This document shows, one piece after another, positions 7,601 through 16,047 of a stretch of DNA of 34,517 bases; position 1 is the first letter of the stretch; every line of letters starts with the position of its first letter. The notes under the pieces were generated by a model. The model searched no databases and was not told the DNA's origin. It worked only from the letters and a program-made list of their open reading frames with translations. Source of the DNA: an uncultured Eubacteriales bacterium (GTDB lineage: Bacteria > Bacillota > Clostridia > Christensenellales > Aristaeellaceae); NCBI GenBank assembly GCA_902793245.1, contig CADBCX010000020.1, positions 1 through 34,517 on the forward strand. The letters run 5' to 3'. Made by a program: the position numbers and the translations under genes.

Positions 7601-9742
7601 GGCGGCTTGGCGCTGACGGTCAGGCCAAAGGACTACAAAAGCTACCGGGAACTGCCGAAGGGAGACTTTACCTTTGTCCTCAAGCGCGACGCCGAGGATT
7701 TCGGCCGCGCCGCGCTGCACATTGATCCATCCGATGTGCAAGCGAAAAACGTTTCCCCCACAATCCAGTGGAGCGAGTTCAAAAACAACGGCTCCATGAC
7801 TGTGTCCCTGTCCCTGTGGGACGGCAAAAAGCAGCTGAACGCCAAAACCTACGGGCTGACCGCCGGCGTGGAGTTCCCCTCCGGACAAAAGCAGCCCTCC
7901 CCGAAGGCCGACTATGCGGAGGACGGCGCAAACTTTGCCATTTCATATCCCAAGGACTTTGCCCAAGGCAGCGTCCTGATCCTGAATCCCTCCGCCAAGG
8001 GGGAAGCGCTGCCCCAAATCAAGCTGCAGCCGAATAACGCCTCCTATGAAGTGCGCATTGAACCGGAGAACGGCGGCGCCATCCGGCAGTCCGCTTTGCT
8101 CCAGGGCCTTCGGTTTTCCGTCCAGGTGCTGGAGGACGGCAAAGCCATTGCCCTCTCCCCCGATCTCCTCGAGATTTCCAGCGACACGCTTTCCATCGCG
8201 CAGGCGGGCATGGACAAATCCAATGAAACAGCGTATTACACCGTTTCCTGCGAAGATTTGACCCTGGCCCCCGGCAATTATCCGGTAAAGGTTTCCTACA
8301 CCTCCACCCTGCGGAACGCATGGTCGAAGACCTGCGTGCTCACGGTGACGGATTCCGACTATCAGGTAACGGCGAATACGCCTGCGCTGACCATCGAAGC
8401 GCGGGATATTACCGAGCAGAGCGGCTGCGACGTGCTGTTTGCCGTTACGCAGGACGGCGGCCAAAAAGTGCCCCGGGATCGGCTGCTTTCCCTGTTTTCC
8501 AGCCTGCCGGAAAAGGCGGAGGAAACAGAGAACGTGTCTTTGGTCTGGAGCGCGCCCGAGGACGGCGTGCTGCGCTGCAACGTGACCACAACGCTGGGCA
8601 TGCATGATTTTGAGTCGGAGCAGAAATACGCCCTCACCTGCGCGCTGAAAAACGGCGTGACCGCCCAGACGGTTCTGACGGTGAAACAGGTGCATTACGC
8701 CGTGAAATCCGACGACGCCGACGGCAATCTTGTTCACACCCGCCTGCACGAGCCCGACCAGGCTTCCGTGCGCTTTACGGTGGTGTACACCGATGAAAAA
8801 GGCGACGTTCAAGGTCGCGTGCCCGCGGACATCCTGCGGCAATGGGTTGAGAGCGACCGCTTCTATCTGAGCTATGATTACAAGCCCCAGGACGGTATCT
8901 GGCAAAGCCTGAGCAACTTTTTCCGCATGGGCCGCGACCGGCTGCGCCTCCGGCTGGAACCGACCGGCACGGACGGCGAAATCAAGGCGTACGCCCAGGG
9001 CGTTTGGAATTATACCGGCCTGTGGGGGCTGGAAGGGTTTTATCACAATGTGGGCGATCGCTGGTTCGTGCCCATCGGCATGGTGGAAACCCACATATCG
9101 CTGAACAGCAACGGCGACCAGGGCGCTTCCGCGGTGTTCAGGATCATCCGCGACGAACCGCTCAAAGAATGGGGACTGTACTTCGCGTTTCCCATTTACA
9201 TCGTGCTGTGCATCCTCCGCGCGCTGTTCAAAAGAAAATTCCCCTGGCGGCGGCTGCGGGTATCGGCGCTTGACGTTACCGACGACAACAACGGCGAAAC
9301 CCTGTCTTATATTTTTACGACCGCCAAGGGCTTCTTCTGGCGCAAGGTGCTCGGTTTCTTCCTCTGGCCCGTTACCCTGCCGATCAACCTCCTTCTCTTA
9401 TTTACAAAAGACCAGGCGAACATATGGATACAAAAAAGCATCATGGTTGGAGACATCCGGGTGAAGGTCAGGGCAGTTGGACGCACGCCTTTCCATGACA
9501 ACGACATTGAAGTCATCCTGAACTCCGGCATCAGCGTGTACCAAGGCCAGCAAATGATGCTGCCGGACGGAACGCCTCAAACCGAAATCAGCACATGGCA
9601 GTTGAATTTTTCCTCTTATCATAGCACCAACGACGACGATGATTCCTATTCCATTATTCTGTCGGATCGCGCCGACGTGCTGTATCTTAAAGAAGGAGGT
9701 GAAACTCCTTCCTACGGTATTCTGATGAAAAGTAAAATTTAA
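4697..9742 (+). CDS. Exported VWA protein with Ig-like repeats and C-terminal membrane anchor
   Basis: A 1681-residue protein. Residues 1-25 form a signal peptide (KR, then a hydrophobic run, then NASAAA). A von Willebrand A domain follows (about 34-245) with an intact MIDAS metal site: DNSGS at 40-44, T123 in SGTNF and D157 in IVTDG. From about 260 to 1450 it is beta-rich and contains at least seven copies of a strand motif of the type PGxYxVxL (near 332, 576, 671, 778, 988, 1192 and 1308), as in tandem Ig-like domains. A membrane segment lies at about 1491-1510, followed by the basic KRKFPWRR. A second hydrophobic stretch (about 1552-1569) and a 110-residue C-terminal domain end the protein. 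The start is TTG with GGAGG 9 bases upstream. Role by inference: surface sensor or adhesin that connects the outside with the tubulin-like protein encoded next. The first 750 bases are much more AT-rich than the rest of the gene. Confidence 0.88.
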   Translation: MKRFSALFVSVLLLLGLFSLNASAAAESSYTQKIVYLLIDNSGSMNWDEGNQNAENIKDSRWNSAIYALQTFSSLLNENDKLVVRSVGDYGKIISVDANELSQEKLTSFLKDCQKDGKPASGTNFQSVVNLYNKEMVKNESDAHTSEKELWFVIVTDGAFSWTDEDGIKRDCNSEVIYNYLKNTVAAEPLGGKLPQILYLTICGTDDMSIDKYISNDRANGKNVRIYTYNTPTVSGIIQTMEDISDFISGRIRYSRDESHSDYELNGNTITFKTDIPMRDVVVLIQSRNKTIGDISFPGAVLSRKGDIVSPAKDMRAFMRQFQKEGNGNFQPGTYTLNLQYKPGKDDVITLLFQPALVVRNSYTVTDRYGNSFDMDAEELAKSKEIFEGSSIVTHVHVYEAGENGREYPISGLLGGNAEVSVAAVLPDQQELNLKKSSSQAYDYAYTAEKKGRNALRTMVSLHKYNDIELRSEDYFEVTEASKDPLYPIVDVSADLQSKTVSQLTMAREGAEIVFHLKTQPGKSIRSPEQFVKRGLLTASLTGSDGVSHPVDTFEYSSADPTRVTLKLPPSPGFQAGKYQVALNLGDCFQASCALEVTASKLSLKANGGDSVTLSRLKLGNGSFDIPFRLFDGGSEVKGVEEIRVTVSPASNSFSWKKGTLTVRNDSATAEGVYSIAAEKYCGLPVSCAARVTITEGEDEITVSGEEQTLTQVAMFEKGARVSFDLAYQGRALTAQEADALIREKKLSVTANGAISIGSLQAAAGKVFCDVKAAWMASGEYNVTLTVHGNGQKAESRITIQESAFEAEISPTLVAYDDLRAGKAEIRLCALREKGSAASLDIGKYQAVLRGNNTGKWNEKSRTFTLNSQLDSKDPIILDYLVMGQKKGQLSVAVDDPLKGIVSADGAAMSVSQWTLLYGPENTVLRFPLKDDTGKPVPLDKVKSLISEFTAEGPAGLQTEALSLTAEEGGLALTVRPKDYKSYRELPKGDFTFVLKRDAEDFGRAALHIDPSDVQAKNVSPTIQWSEFKNNGSMTVSLSLWDGKKQLNAKTYGLTAGVEFPSGQKQPSPKADYAEDGANFAISYPKDFAQGSVLILNPSAKGEALPQIKLQPNNASYEVRIEPENGGAIRQSALLQGLRFSVQVLEDGKAIALSPDLLEISSDTLSIAQAGMDKSNETAYYTVSCEDLTLAPGNYPVKVSYTSTLRNAWSKTCVLTVTDSDYQVTANTPALTIEARDITEQSGCDVLFAVTQDGGQKVPRDRLLSLFSSLPEKAEETENVSLVWSAPEDGVLRCNVTTTLGMHDFESEQKYALTCALKNGVTAQTVLTVKQVHYAVKSDDADGNLVHTRLHEPDQASVRFTVVYTDEKGDVQGRVPADILRQWVESDRFYLSYDYKPQDGIWQSLSNFFRMGRDRLRLRLEPTGTDGEIKAYAQGVWNYTGLWGLEGFYHNVGDRWFVPIGMVETHISLNSNGDQGASAVFRIIRDEPLKEWGLYFAFPIYIVLCILRALFKRKFPWRRLRVSALDVTDDNNGETLSYIFTTAKGFFWRKVLGFFLWPVTLPINLLLLFTKDQANIWIQKSIMVGDIRVKVRAVGRTPFHDNDIEVILNSGISVYQGQQMMLPDGTPQTEISTWQLNFSSYHSTNDDDDSYSIILSDRADVLYLKEGGETPSYGILMKSKI

Positions 9743-9783
9743 ATCAACAATAGAAGAGGCAAAACGAAAGGGAGGACACACAA

Positions 9784-12700
9784 ATGGCGAGAAAAACACT
9801 TCTGATTGGTCTTGGCGGCACCGGTTGCGCCGTGGTGCAGCAAGTAAAGGAAATGATAGGCCCCAATACGCAGGATATCCAGTTTTTGGGCTTTGACACG
9901 GATCACAGCCGCGCTGGAAAGTTCGGCCTGGACGTGGTGGAAACCGGGCGGAATCTGCTGGTGGAAGACCTGCTTCCAAACGAACCGGATTCAGACGAGT
10001 GGTTTCCCCATGAGCCCACGCTTTACGGCCGCAACATGCAAAACGGCGCCGGCCAGGTGCGCACGCTGTCCCGTCTGGCGCTGAAAGATACCATTCGCCG
10101 CAACGGCATGGGCAAGCTGGAAAAAGCGCTGGACATCCTGCATACGCCCGGACAGGATAACGATAACGTGGCCTTCTTTGTGACCATTGTTTCTTCCTTT
10201 GCGGGCGGTACGGGCTCGGGCATGTTCATCAGCCTGGCGTTGTATCTGCGCCGCTATATTCTGAATACCTATGGCACCAACGCCATCATCGAGGGGATAT
10301 TCGCTCTGCCCGATGTGTTCATAGAAGGAAAGACATCGGATGTGCAGAAGGAGAGCATGTTTGCCAACACCTTCGCTTCCCTGAAGGAACTGGTAAACAT
10401 CAACCGCGTGTGCCTGTCCAGCAACCCCAGCGCCAATGAAATCAAAATGAGATACCGTGTAGGCAACAACATCATTTTTGACAGCGCCGTTGACCGGCCG
10501 GACGAAAAAAATCCCCCCGTCAAGCTCAAGCCTTTTGACCTGATGTTCTTCTTTGACAAGATCAACTCCAACCGCAACGTGCTGCCCGGCGGCAAAGACG
10601 AATATCTGCGCTGCATGGCTCAGGCCGTGTTCATGCGCTGCTTTGCCCCCGCCGTGAGAGACACCGTGCGTTCTGAGGAAGACAATCTGTCGGTCAGCCA
10701 AATCGAATCCGACAATGAAAACCGTTTCGGCGCGCTGGGCACCGCCAAACTGATCTATCCCTATCTGGACATCCTGGAGTATTGCAATCTTCGCAGCGCC
10801 ATGGAAACCATCGGCCAATGCTGGAACGCGCCGGAAGTGAATTATAAGCGCTGCCACCAGGAAGAATTGGCGCAGAACAAGCTGAACAAATTGGTAAGGG
10901 TGCGCAGCAGGGGCGAAATATATATCGACTGGGTGGAAAACAACATCAGCCAGCCGGAGTTCGCTTTCCTGGAGGGCGCCATCACGCAGGAGTCCAAGCA
11001 ATCAGAGGCATCCCGCGGCAATAAGAAGAATGCCGATGATAAACCCAAATTTGTCAACAAAGCGGTGGAATACTTTAACACCCTGGAGCAATACATCAAT
11101 GACGAAGCGGAAAAAGAAGTACAGGTGCCCAATAAAAAAAGGCTCGGTGCGCTGGAAAGCCTGAGCCGCGACAAAATCAAGGGGACGGTAAAGAACGCGG
11201 AGGAGGCAATCAGAAAAACCTTCAAAACCATCAAAGAAAGCTTCATGAGCGCTTCCATCCATCGCGTCGACACCATTTTCCCGCAGGAGCTTACCCGCCT
11301 GATCCCCGATTCTGACCAGCTGAATCCGGTATGCATTACCGGGCTTTTGCGCAAGAATGACAGCGCCGTTCATCCTCTGGCGGCCCGCTATCTGCTTTAT
11401 AAAGTCCGCGAGTCGCTTGATTCGGCCAGAAATGAAGCGCGGGCCCAGGCAAACACCGCTTCCACGGAAATCGAAACGTACATCCACAAGGATTGGCTCC
11501 CCAAAACCAAGGGGGTTTACGACGACGCTGTTAAGTCCATTCCCTCCGCCGTGAACCTGCTTGGATTGCAGGATTTTGCCCGGAAATATTCCTCTGAAAG
11601 CGAAAAAGCCATTAATGCGCTGAGTTCTTATCGGTTAAATCAGCTCAAATTCCTGGTGTACAACAGCGTGCTGAAGCGCCTGGATCTGTTGATCAGCCAG
11701 TATGAACAGCTTTTTGATCTTCTGCCCAGCATTCTCAAAGATATGAACACGAAGATCAATTTGCTCGCCACCAAACACAGTTCCATCAGCATGGAACAGT
11801 ACCTGTGCGCCAGTCCCGAGGCTATGGCCGAGATTTATGGGTCCCTGGACAAGCCCCAGGAAAACACGGCTTCCAGTCCCATCTATGACAGCCTGCTCCG
11901 GGCTTTGTGCAATTATACAGTGAAGCTGATGGACCGCAAAAGCAAAGCGGCTTACATGCATCAGGCCCTGGACAAGAAGAACGAGCAGTACGAAAGCCTT
12001 CTGCAGGCAACCAAAATTAAGAGACTGTTCGAGAACGAGGTTCTGCCCTTCTATTTCGATCTGCTCAACAAGCAGGAAGGCAACCCGGCCAAATTGGATA
12101 AGGATATCCTCACAGCGCTGGACGAGGAAGCCGAATTCAGGGCCAGAGCCGCGCTGGTGGCGGAAAGCAGGGATTATGATGAGCCTACCGTTGAAGAATG
12201 CAAGCAGCAGCGCATGAAGCTCATCGTTGATCTGATTACCCGCGCCGCGCCGCACCTGATGTACAGAGAAGTGCAGTCCAAGCTGATCCAGCCGCTGTAC
12301 TGGTGCGTAAATCAGCAGGTTGCTCTGGGGAGGAATATGTCGGATATTCTCGACAACGGCACCGCGGATGAACCCAGCGTCGCATGCAACATTGCTTTCC
12401 CCCGCCATGAACTGTCTGTCTATCGGTCGTCCATCGGCCTGCTGGTGTCCGATGTGAAGAAGTTTGTGGACTACGGCGTTCAGCACGGCGAGTATTTTGA
12501 AAACTATGAAAACCGCCTGCGCAAGATTTCCCAGGGGCTCTATAAAGACGGAGAGCACAATGAGCACAGCGTAACGCCTCACGCCGATATTCGCTGGCAT
12601 CTGCGCGAATATCTGCAGCCCCTCAGCGATGAAAGAGACGCGGAGGACAGGCGCAAAGCGGCCCGGGCCATGTGGCTGGGCGTCATTTACAGAAACATCC

Positions 12701-13689
12701 GGCTGGCGAAAAACCAGCGGACCAATCAGCTGTGCGTCAGCTTCGCCTCTCCCAAGAACCAGGAAATCGGCAACCAGGGCGTGCTTGTTCCGCTGTACTA
12801 CCGCAATGAGCCCGTGAAGAACTTTAACCAGATGTACCAGCTGTACCACGCGCTGCTGGATGACAACCTGATCAAGCACCGCCTGCTGGACCTGCTGGAG
12901 CCCGTTTACCTTGAGGACGCGCACCGCTTCATGGCTGTGGGCAGCAGCGGCTATAACATGAAAGGCGCCAACGCCAATCCCCTCCTGCGCGCGCTGCACG
13001 ATGAAGAGAATGCCGATAAGCCGCAGTCAGGCCTGAATGTGCTCACCCTGGCGGAGGATATCCTCAAGCTTCAAGCCATGGATACGCGCAGCATTGCCAT
13101 GCTGGCCAAGGAAAAGGATCTGATCATCGCTGAGCTGATGAACATCATCAACGGCCTTCAGATGAGCACCTCCCGCAAGAAGGAGCTGTGCGCTTACATC
13201 GCCCAGTGCTCCATTTATCGGACGAACGTGGCCTCCCGCGCCCGGGACGAGCAGTTCCTGCCGGATTTCAATGTCATGGCTTTGCCCACTGAAAGGGCTG
13301 GCGCTTCCCGCCGCAAGGCGGAGGAAAAAGCTGCCCCTGCGGAAGCTCCCCAGGACGCCGCGCCGAAAAAGCCTGCCGCTGCCAAGTCTTCCGCGGGCAA
13401 GGCTGCCGCGAAGAAGACGACCGCCGCAAAGACTTCTGCCAAAAAGACTTCCACCGCAAAGGCTTCTGCTGAAAAGGCTTCTGCCGCAAAGACTACCGCT
13501 GCAAAGACTTCTGCTAAAAAGACTACCGCCGCAAAGTCTGCCGCATCGAAGTCTTCTGCCGGCAAGTCCGGCACCGCCAAAGCTTCCACCGGGAAGGCCT
13601 CCGCTGCCAAGACCTCCACGGCGGCGAAGTCTTCCACCGCCAAAGCCGGAAGCGGTAAGAAAACCTCGGGTACGAAAACCACAAAGTAA
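9784..13689 (+). CDS. Tubulin/FtsZ-like GTPase family protein with basic tail
   Basis: A 1301-residue protein. The N-terminus LLIGLGGTGCAVVQ (about 6-19) is a Rossmann-like nucleotide-binding start. AGGTGSGMF at 140-148 carries the GGTGSG tubulin/FtsZ signature that binds GTP phosphates. Together they fit the tubulin-like family (Pfam Tubulin_2 type) found beside VWA genes. Family members are thought to polymerise with GTP; filament formation here is inference. Residues 400-1170 are mostly helical and not recognised. Residues 1195-1301 are about a quarter lysine, the rest nearly all Ala, Ser, Thr and Gly, in five-residue steps such as TTAAK-TSAKK, like histone-H1-type tails. GGGAGG lies upstream of the ATG, 41 bases after the VWA gene. 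It is three times longer than FtsZ or TubZ and lacks plasmid-partition neighbours, so TubZ is unlikely. Confidence 0.85.
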   Translation: MARKTLLIGLGGTGCAVVQQVKEMIGPNTQDIQFLGFDTDHSRAGKFGLDVVETGRNLLVEDLLPNEPDSDEWFPHEPTLYGRNMQNGAGQVRTLSRLALKDTIRRNGMGKLEKALDILHTPGQDNDNVAFFVTIVSSFAGGTGSGMFISLALYLRRYILNTYGTNAIIEGIFALPDVFIEGKTSDVQKESMFANTFASLKELVNINRVCLSSNPSANEIKMRYRVGNNIIFDSAVDRPDEKNPPVKLKPFDLMFFFDKINSNRNVLPGGKDEYLRCMAQAVFMRCFAPAVRDTVRSEEDNLSVSQIESDNENRFGALGTAKLIYPYLDILEYCNLRSAMETIGQCWNAPEVNYKRCHQEELAQNKLNKLVRVRSRGEIYIDWVENNISQPEFAFLEGAITQESKQSEASRGNKKNADDKPKFVNKAVEYFNTLEQYINDEAEKEVQVPNKKRLGALESLSRDKIKGTVKNAEEAIRKTFKTIKESFMSASIHRVDTIFPQELTRLIPDSDQLNPVCITGLLRKNDSAVHPLAARYLLYKVRESLDSARNEARAQANTASTEIETYIHKDWLPKTKGVYDDAVKSIPSAVNLLGLQDFARKYSSESEKAINALSSYRLNQLKFLVYNSVLKRLDLLISQYEQLFDLLPSILKDMNTKINLLATKHSSISMEQYLCASPEAMAEIYGSLDKPQENTASSPIYDSLLRALCNYTVKLMDRKSKAAYMHQALDKKNEQYESLLQATKIKRLFENEVLPFYFDLLNKQEGNPAKLDKDILTALDEEAEFRARAALVAESRDYDEPTVEECKQQRMKLIVDLITRAAPHLMYREVQSKLIQPLYWCVNQQVALGRNMSDILDNGTADEPSVACNIAFPRHELSVYRSSIGLLVSDVKKFVDYGVQHGEYFENYENRLRKISQGLYKDGEHNEHSVTPHADIRWHLREYLQPLSDERDAEDRRKAARAMWLGVIYRNIRLAKNQRTNQLCVSFASPKNQEIGNQGVLVPLYYRNEPVKNFNQMYQLYHALLDDNLIKHRLLDLLEPVYLEDAHRFMAVGSSGYNMKGANANPLLRALHDEENADKPQSGLNVLTLAEDILKLQAMDTRSIAMLAKEKDLIIAELMNIINGLQMSTSRKKELCAYIAQCSIYRTNVASRARDEQFLPDFNVMALPTERAGASRRKAEEKAAPAEAPQDAAPKKPAAAKSSAGKAAAKKTTAAKTSAKKTSTAKASAEKASAAKTTAAKTSAKKTTAAKSAASKSSAGKSGTAKASTGKASAAKTSTAAKSSTAKAGSGKKTSGTKTTK

Positions 13690-13725
13690 ACCCTGCCATA
13701 AAAACGGCTGTACAACATGATTCGC

Positions 13726-13763
13726 AGGCTGACGCATACGCGCAAAACCGTATGCGTCAGCCT
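13726..13763 (+). other. 15-bp intercistronic hairpin
   Basis: AGGCTGACGCATACG (13726-13740) pairs perfectly with its complement at 13749-13763 around an 8-base loop. It sits 37 bases after the tubulin-like gene stop and 95 bases before the next start. There is no T-run after it, so a classical terminator is doubtful. It may protect the 3' end of a processed upstream transcript or act as a partial attenuator that sets the ratio of the first two products to the last two. Confidence 0.7.
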
Positions 13764-13857
13764 TGTCGGCAATCGGCTGTGATCATTCGTGCGCTGCGCG
13801 TGCGCGCCTTTTATATTGCGACATGGAAATATCTCGCGTGAGGATGGAAGCTGCAGC

Positions 13858-16047
13858 ATGACCACATACTTTATTCACATGGGCGGCATACACGCCCTGG
13901 AGAATCTCAAGCGCCTGTGCCTGCTGGATGAAGATCCGGATGGGGAGCTTATTGTTTACGATAACGCGGTTTGGGACGACACATCCAAGAACAACAGTCA
14001 ACACACCCTGTCCGAGTGCGCGGAGGAAATCAGCAAGCGCATTGATATGGAGGATTTCCTTCGGGAAGACTTTTCCGTGGTGGTTTATGTTCCCGCCCAG
14101 TCGGCTCCCAACACACACCAGGATATCCATGAGGTTCCCCGTATTGCCGCTCTGGAATTATTGTATGTACTGCAAATCCAGTATGATTTGCTGCGCGTTT
14201 TTTGGCCAAATGGCAAATATCCCCGCCGTCTGCATATGATTTTTGGCGAATACGCCGATTTTAAGCTGCATGCGGTGGATGTGTTTTCCAAGCAGAAGCC
14301 GCAAAAATCCTTTCATGATTTGCTCGAAGCCCTGTGGCGCGAATTGCTGCCCAATGAAACGCCGAAGGAGAACTATTCAAGAGAAGAATGCAGCGCCATC
14401 CTTCAAAGGGCGGAGAACGGCAGGTGGACCTGCCTGAAGGAATTGGGCCTGGAGAAGACGTTTGCCAAACTCACAGACAATCAAAAAAGCGAGCTCTCCA
14501 GCCAAATCATCAAGGATGAGCTTTACAACGCTGTTACGGAGCTGTTCCGTGAAATCAACAAAATGAACGCGGGCCGCAAAGAAAAAACCAGCGAAGTGGA
14601 AACCGTCCTGACCGTGGACCACATGCTGCTGGAAAAAAGCTCCGATATACATGAACTGACACGCAACGAAACGCTGCTGTTTTTCTATGTTTACAGCGGC
14701 GTCTGGCAGGCCTGCGAAGGAGGCGCCCTGTCAGCGGATCAATCCAGGCCCGATACACTCATCAAAGACGGCGGCACGCTGCCCAAGATTGATATTCTGC
14801 TGCATTCCGCGCCCGCAGCCTTACAGAAAAAGTATGATTTGCTGCTCAGGAATCTTCAGGAAATCGACCCGGACAGGGCTTTGCGGGTGCCGGAGCGCGA
14901 CTCGAAAAAGCAAATGATCACGATTCATCAAGAATCAGTAAAGTGGCTTCATAAAAATCCGTATCAGCCGTTATCAGATCAAGGTGAGCAACCTTTCAGC
15001 GTTCAAACGGGCAATCATCGGAGCAGCGGCCTTCGCCTGCTTTTCCTGTCTGCCAGAAGGATCGAAGAAAACGCGAGGCAGGTGCTGAAAAAGATCAAAA
15101 AGGAAAGCGAAACTCTTGAAAGGCGCATTCAGGATTATGCCACGAGCCTGGAAAGCGCGTACAATGAATGTAAATACAAGCAGCTTCGGGATATTGAGAA
15201 GAAAATCTATCAGGAAACAAAAGAATTTGACCAGCAGAATATCGACTGCGACGCCAGTTTTTTGGCAACAGCCCAGATCAATACCAGGGAAAGCATCAAC
15301 AATTTGCATCAATCCATTCTGGACGCCAAGTGCAAGGCGCTTGTCTGGCCTCAGGATATATCGAAAGCCGTGGGAAATACCCAAAAAAAGGTGGATCAGC
15401 TGCTTGAGCGAATGAAGTGGAGCCATTGGCTGCTGCGTATCCTGACGGCAGCGGTATTTGTGCTGCTGTTTTCCGCTCCTGTTCCATTGCTGAACAGTTT
15501 GGGCTTTTCCAACCTCCCCCGGCTTATTTCCCTGGCCACGGCCGCAGGCGCGGCCCTGGGCGCCTATCTGATCAGCGAGCAGGTGTTCCTTTGGCGCTAT
15601 AAAAACGCCGTGAAGAGGTTGACCGACGATCTGGCCAGCCAGTGGGACAGCTGCAACAATCAGATCATGTCTTCTTCGAATCATTTTCAGACGATGCTGC
15701 TGGAACATGTACCCAGCCTTTTTGCCCAATACCAGTACGGCGAACGCCTGAAAGCCATCATGGAAATGGCTGAAACGCGCAGGAGCAAGATCACCTATCA
15801 CAAAAAAAGGCTCAACAAGCAGATGGAGGCCATTTTTTTCCTGGCCAGAGATCTTGATATCCATCTGACCGTAAAGGAAGAAGATCCGGATGACGCGAAT
15901 GAGCCCGCAGATCCGGCGCATGCGCCGGCATTGGATATCCAACTGGATTTCAGCGCTGTGTCGGACCAAAATCGGGAACTCTACGGCCTGACCGCCGATG
16001 CCGCCCGTGAATTGATCAGCCAAGCGCAGGCACAGGGGGATAATTAA
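13858..16047 (+). CDS. Coiled-coil membrane protein of the tubulin-like module
   Basis: A 729-residue protein from the ATG at 13858, where MTTYFIHMGG begins; an upstream in-frame ATG at 13789 adds 23 residues but has no ribosome binding site. Residues 1-150 look like an alpha/beta domain (HMGGIHALENLKRL, then FSVVVYVPAQ). Residues 395-510 are strongly heptad-like coiled coil, for example VLKKIKKESETLERRI. Two membrane segments follow (about 522-545 and 553-575) around a short loop, then more coiled coil to about 660 and an acidic tail. No signal peptide is seen, so the large N-terminal part is probably cytoplasmic and the hairpin anchors it. The next gene starts directly after its stop codon, which suggests translational coupling. 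I do not recognise the family; a role as membrane tether for the tubulin-like polymer is inference. Confidence 0.8.
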   Translation: MTTYFIHMGGIHALENLKRLCLLDEDPDGELIVYDNAVWDDTSKNNSQHTLSECAEEISKRIDMEDFLREDFSVVVYVPAQSAPNTHQDIHEVPRIAALELLYVLQIQYDLLRVFWPNGKYPRRLHMIFGEYADFKLHAVDVFSKQKPQKSFHDLLEALWRELLPNETPKENYSREECSAILQRAENGRWTCLKELGLEKTFAKLTDNQKSELSSQIIKDELYNAVTELFREINKMNAGRKEKTSEVETVLTVDHMLLEKSSDIHELTRNETLLFFYVYSGVWQACEGGALSADQSRPDTLIKDGGTLPKIDILLHSAPAALQKKYDLLLRNLQEIDPDRALRVPERDSKKQMITIHQESVKWLHKNPYQPLSDQGEQPFSVQTGNHRSSGLRLLFLSARRIEENARQVLKKIKKESETLERRIQDYATSLESAYNECKYKQLRDIEKKIYQETKEFDQQNIDCDASFLATAQINTRESINNLHQSILDAKCKALVWPQDISKAVGNTQKKVDQLLERMKWSHWLLRILTAAVFVLLFSAPVPLLNSLGFSNLPRLISLATAAGAALGAYLISEQVFLWRYKNAVKRLTDDLASQWDSCNNQIMSSSNHFQTMLLEHVPSLFAQYQYGERLKAIMEMAETRRSKITYHKKRLNKQMEAIFFLARDLDIHLTVKEEDPDDANEPADPAHAPALDIQLDFSAVSDQNRELYGLTADAARELISQAQAQGDN

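Noticed and set aside
9784..13689. TubZ-type plasmid partition tubulin
   Set aside because: The protein is about three times too long, and no TubR-like gene, centromere repeats or plasmid replication genes are nearby.
13726..13763. Intrinsic terminator after the tubulin-like gene
   Set aside because: The stem is strong but no T-run follows, so I list it only as a hairpin.
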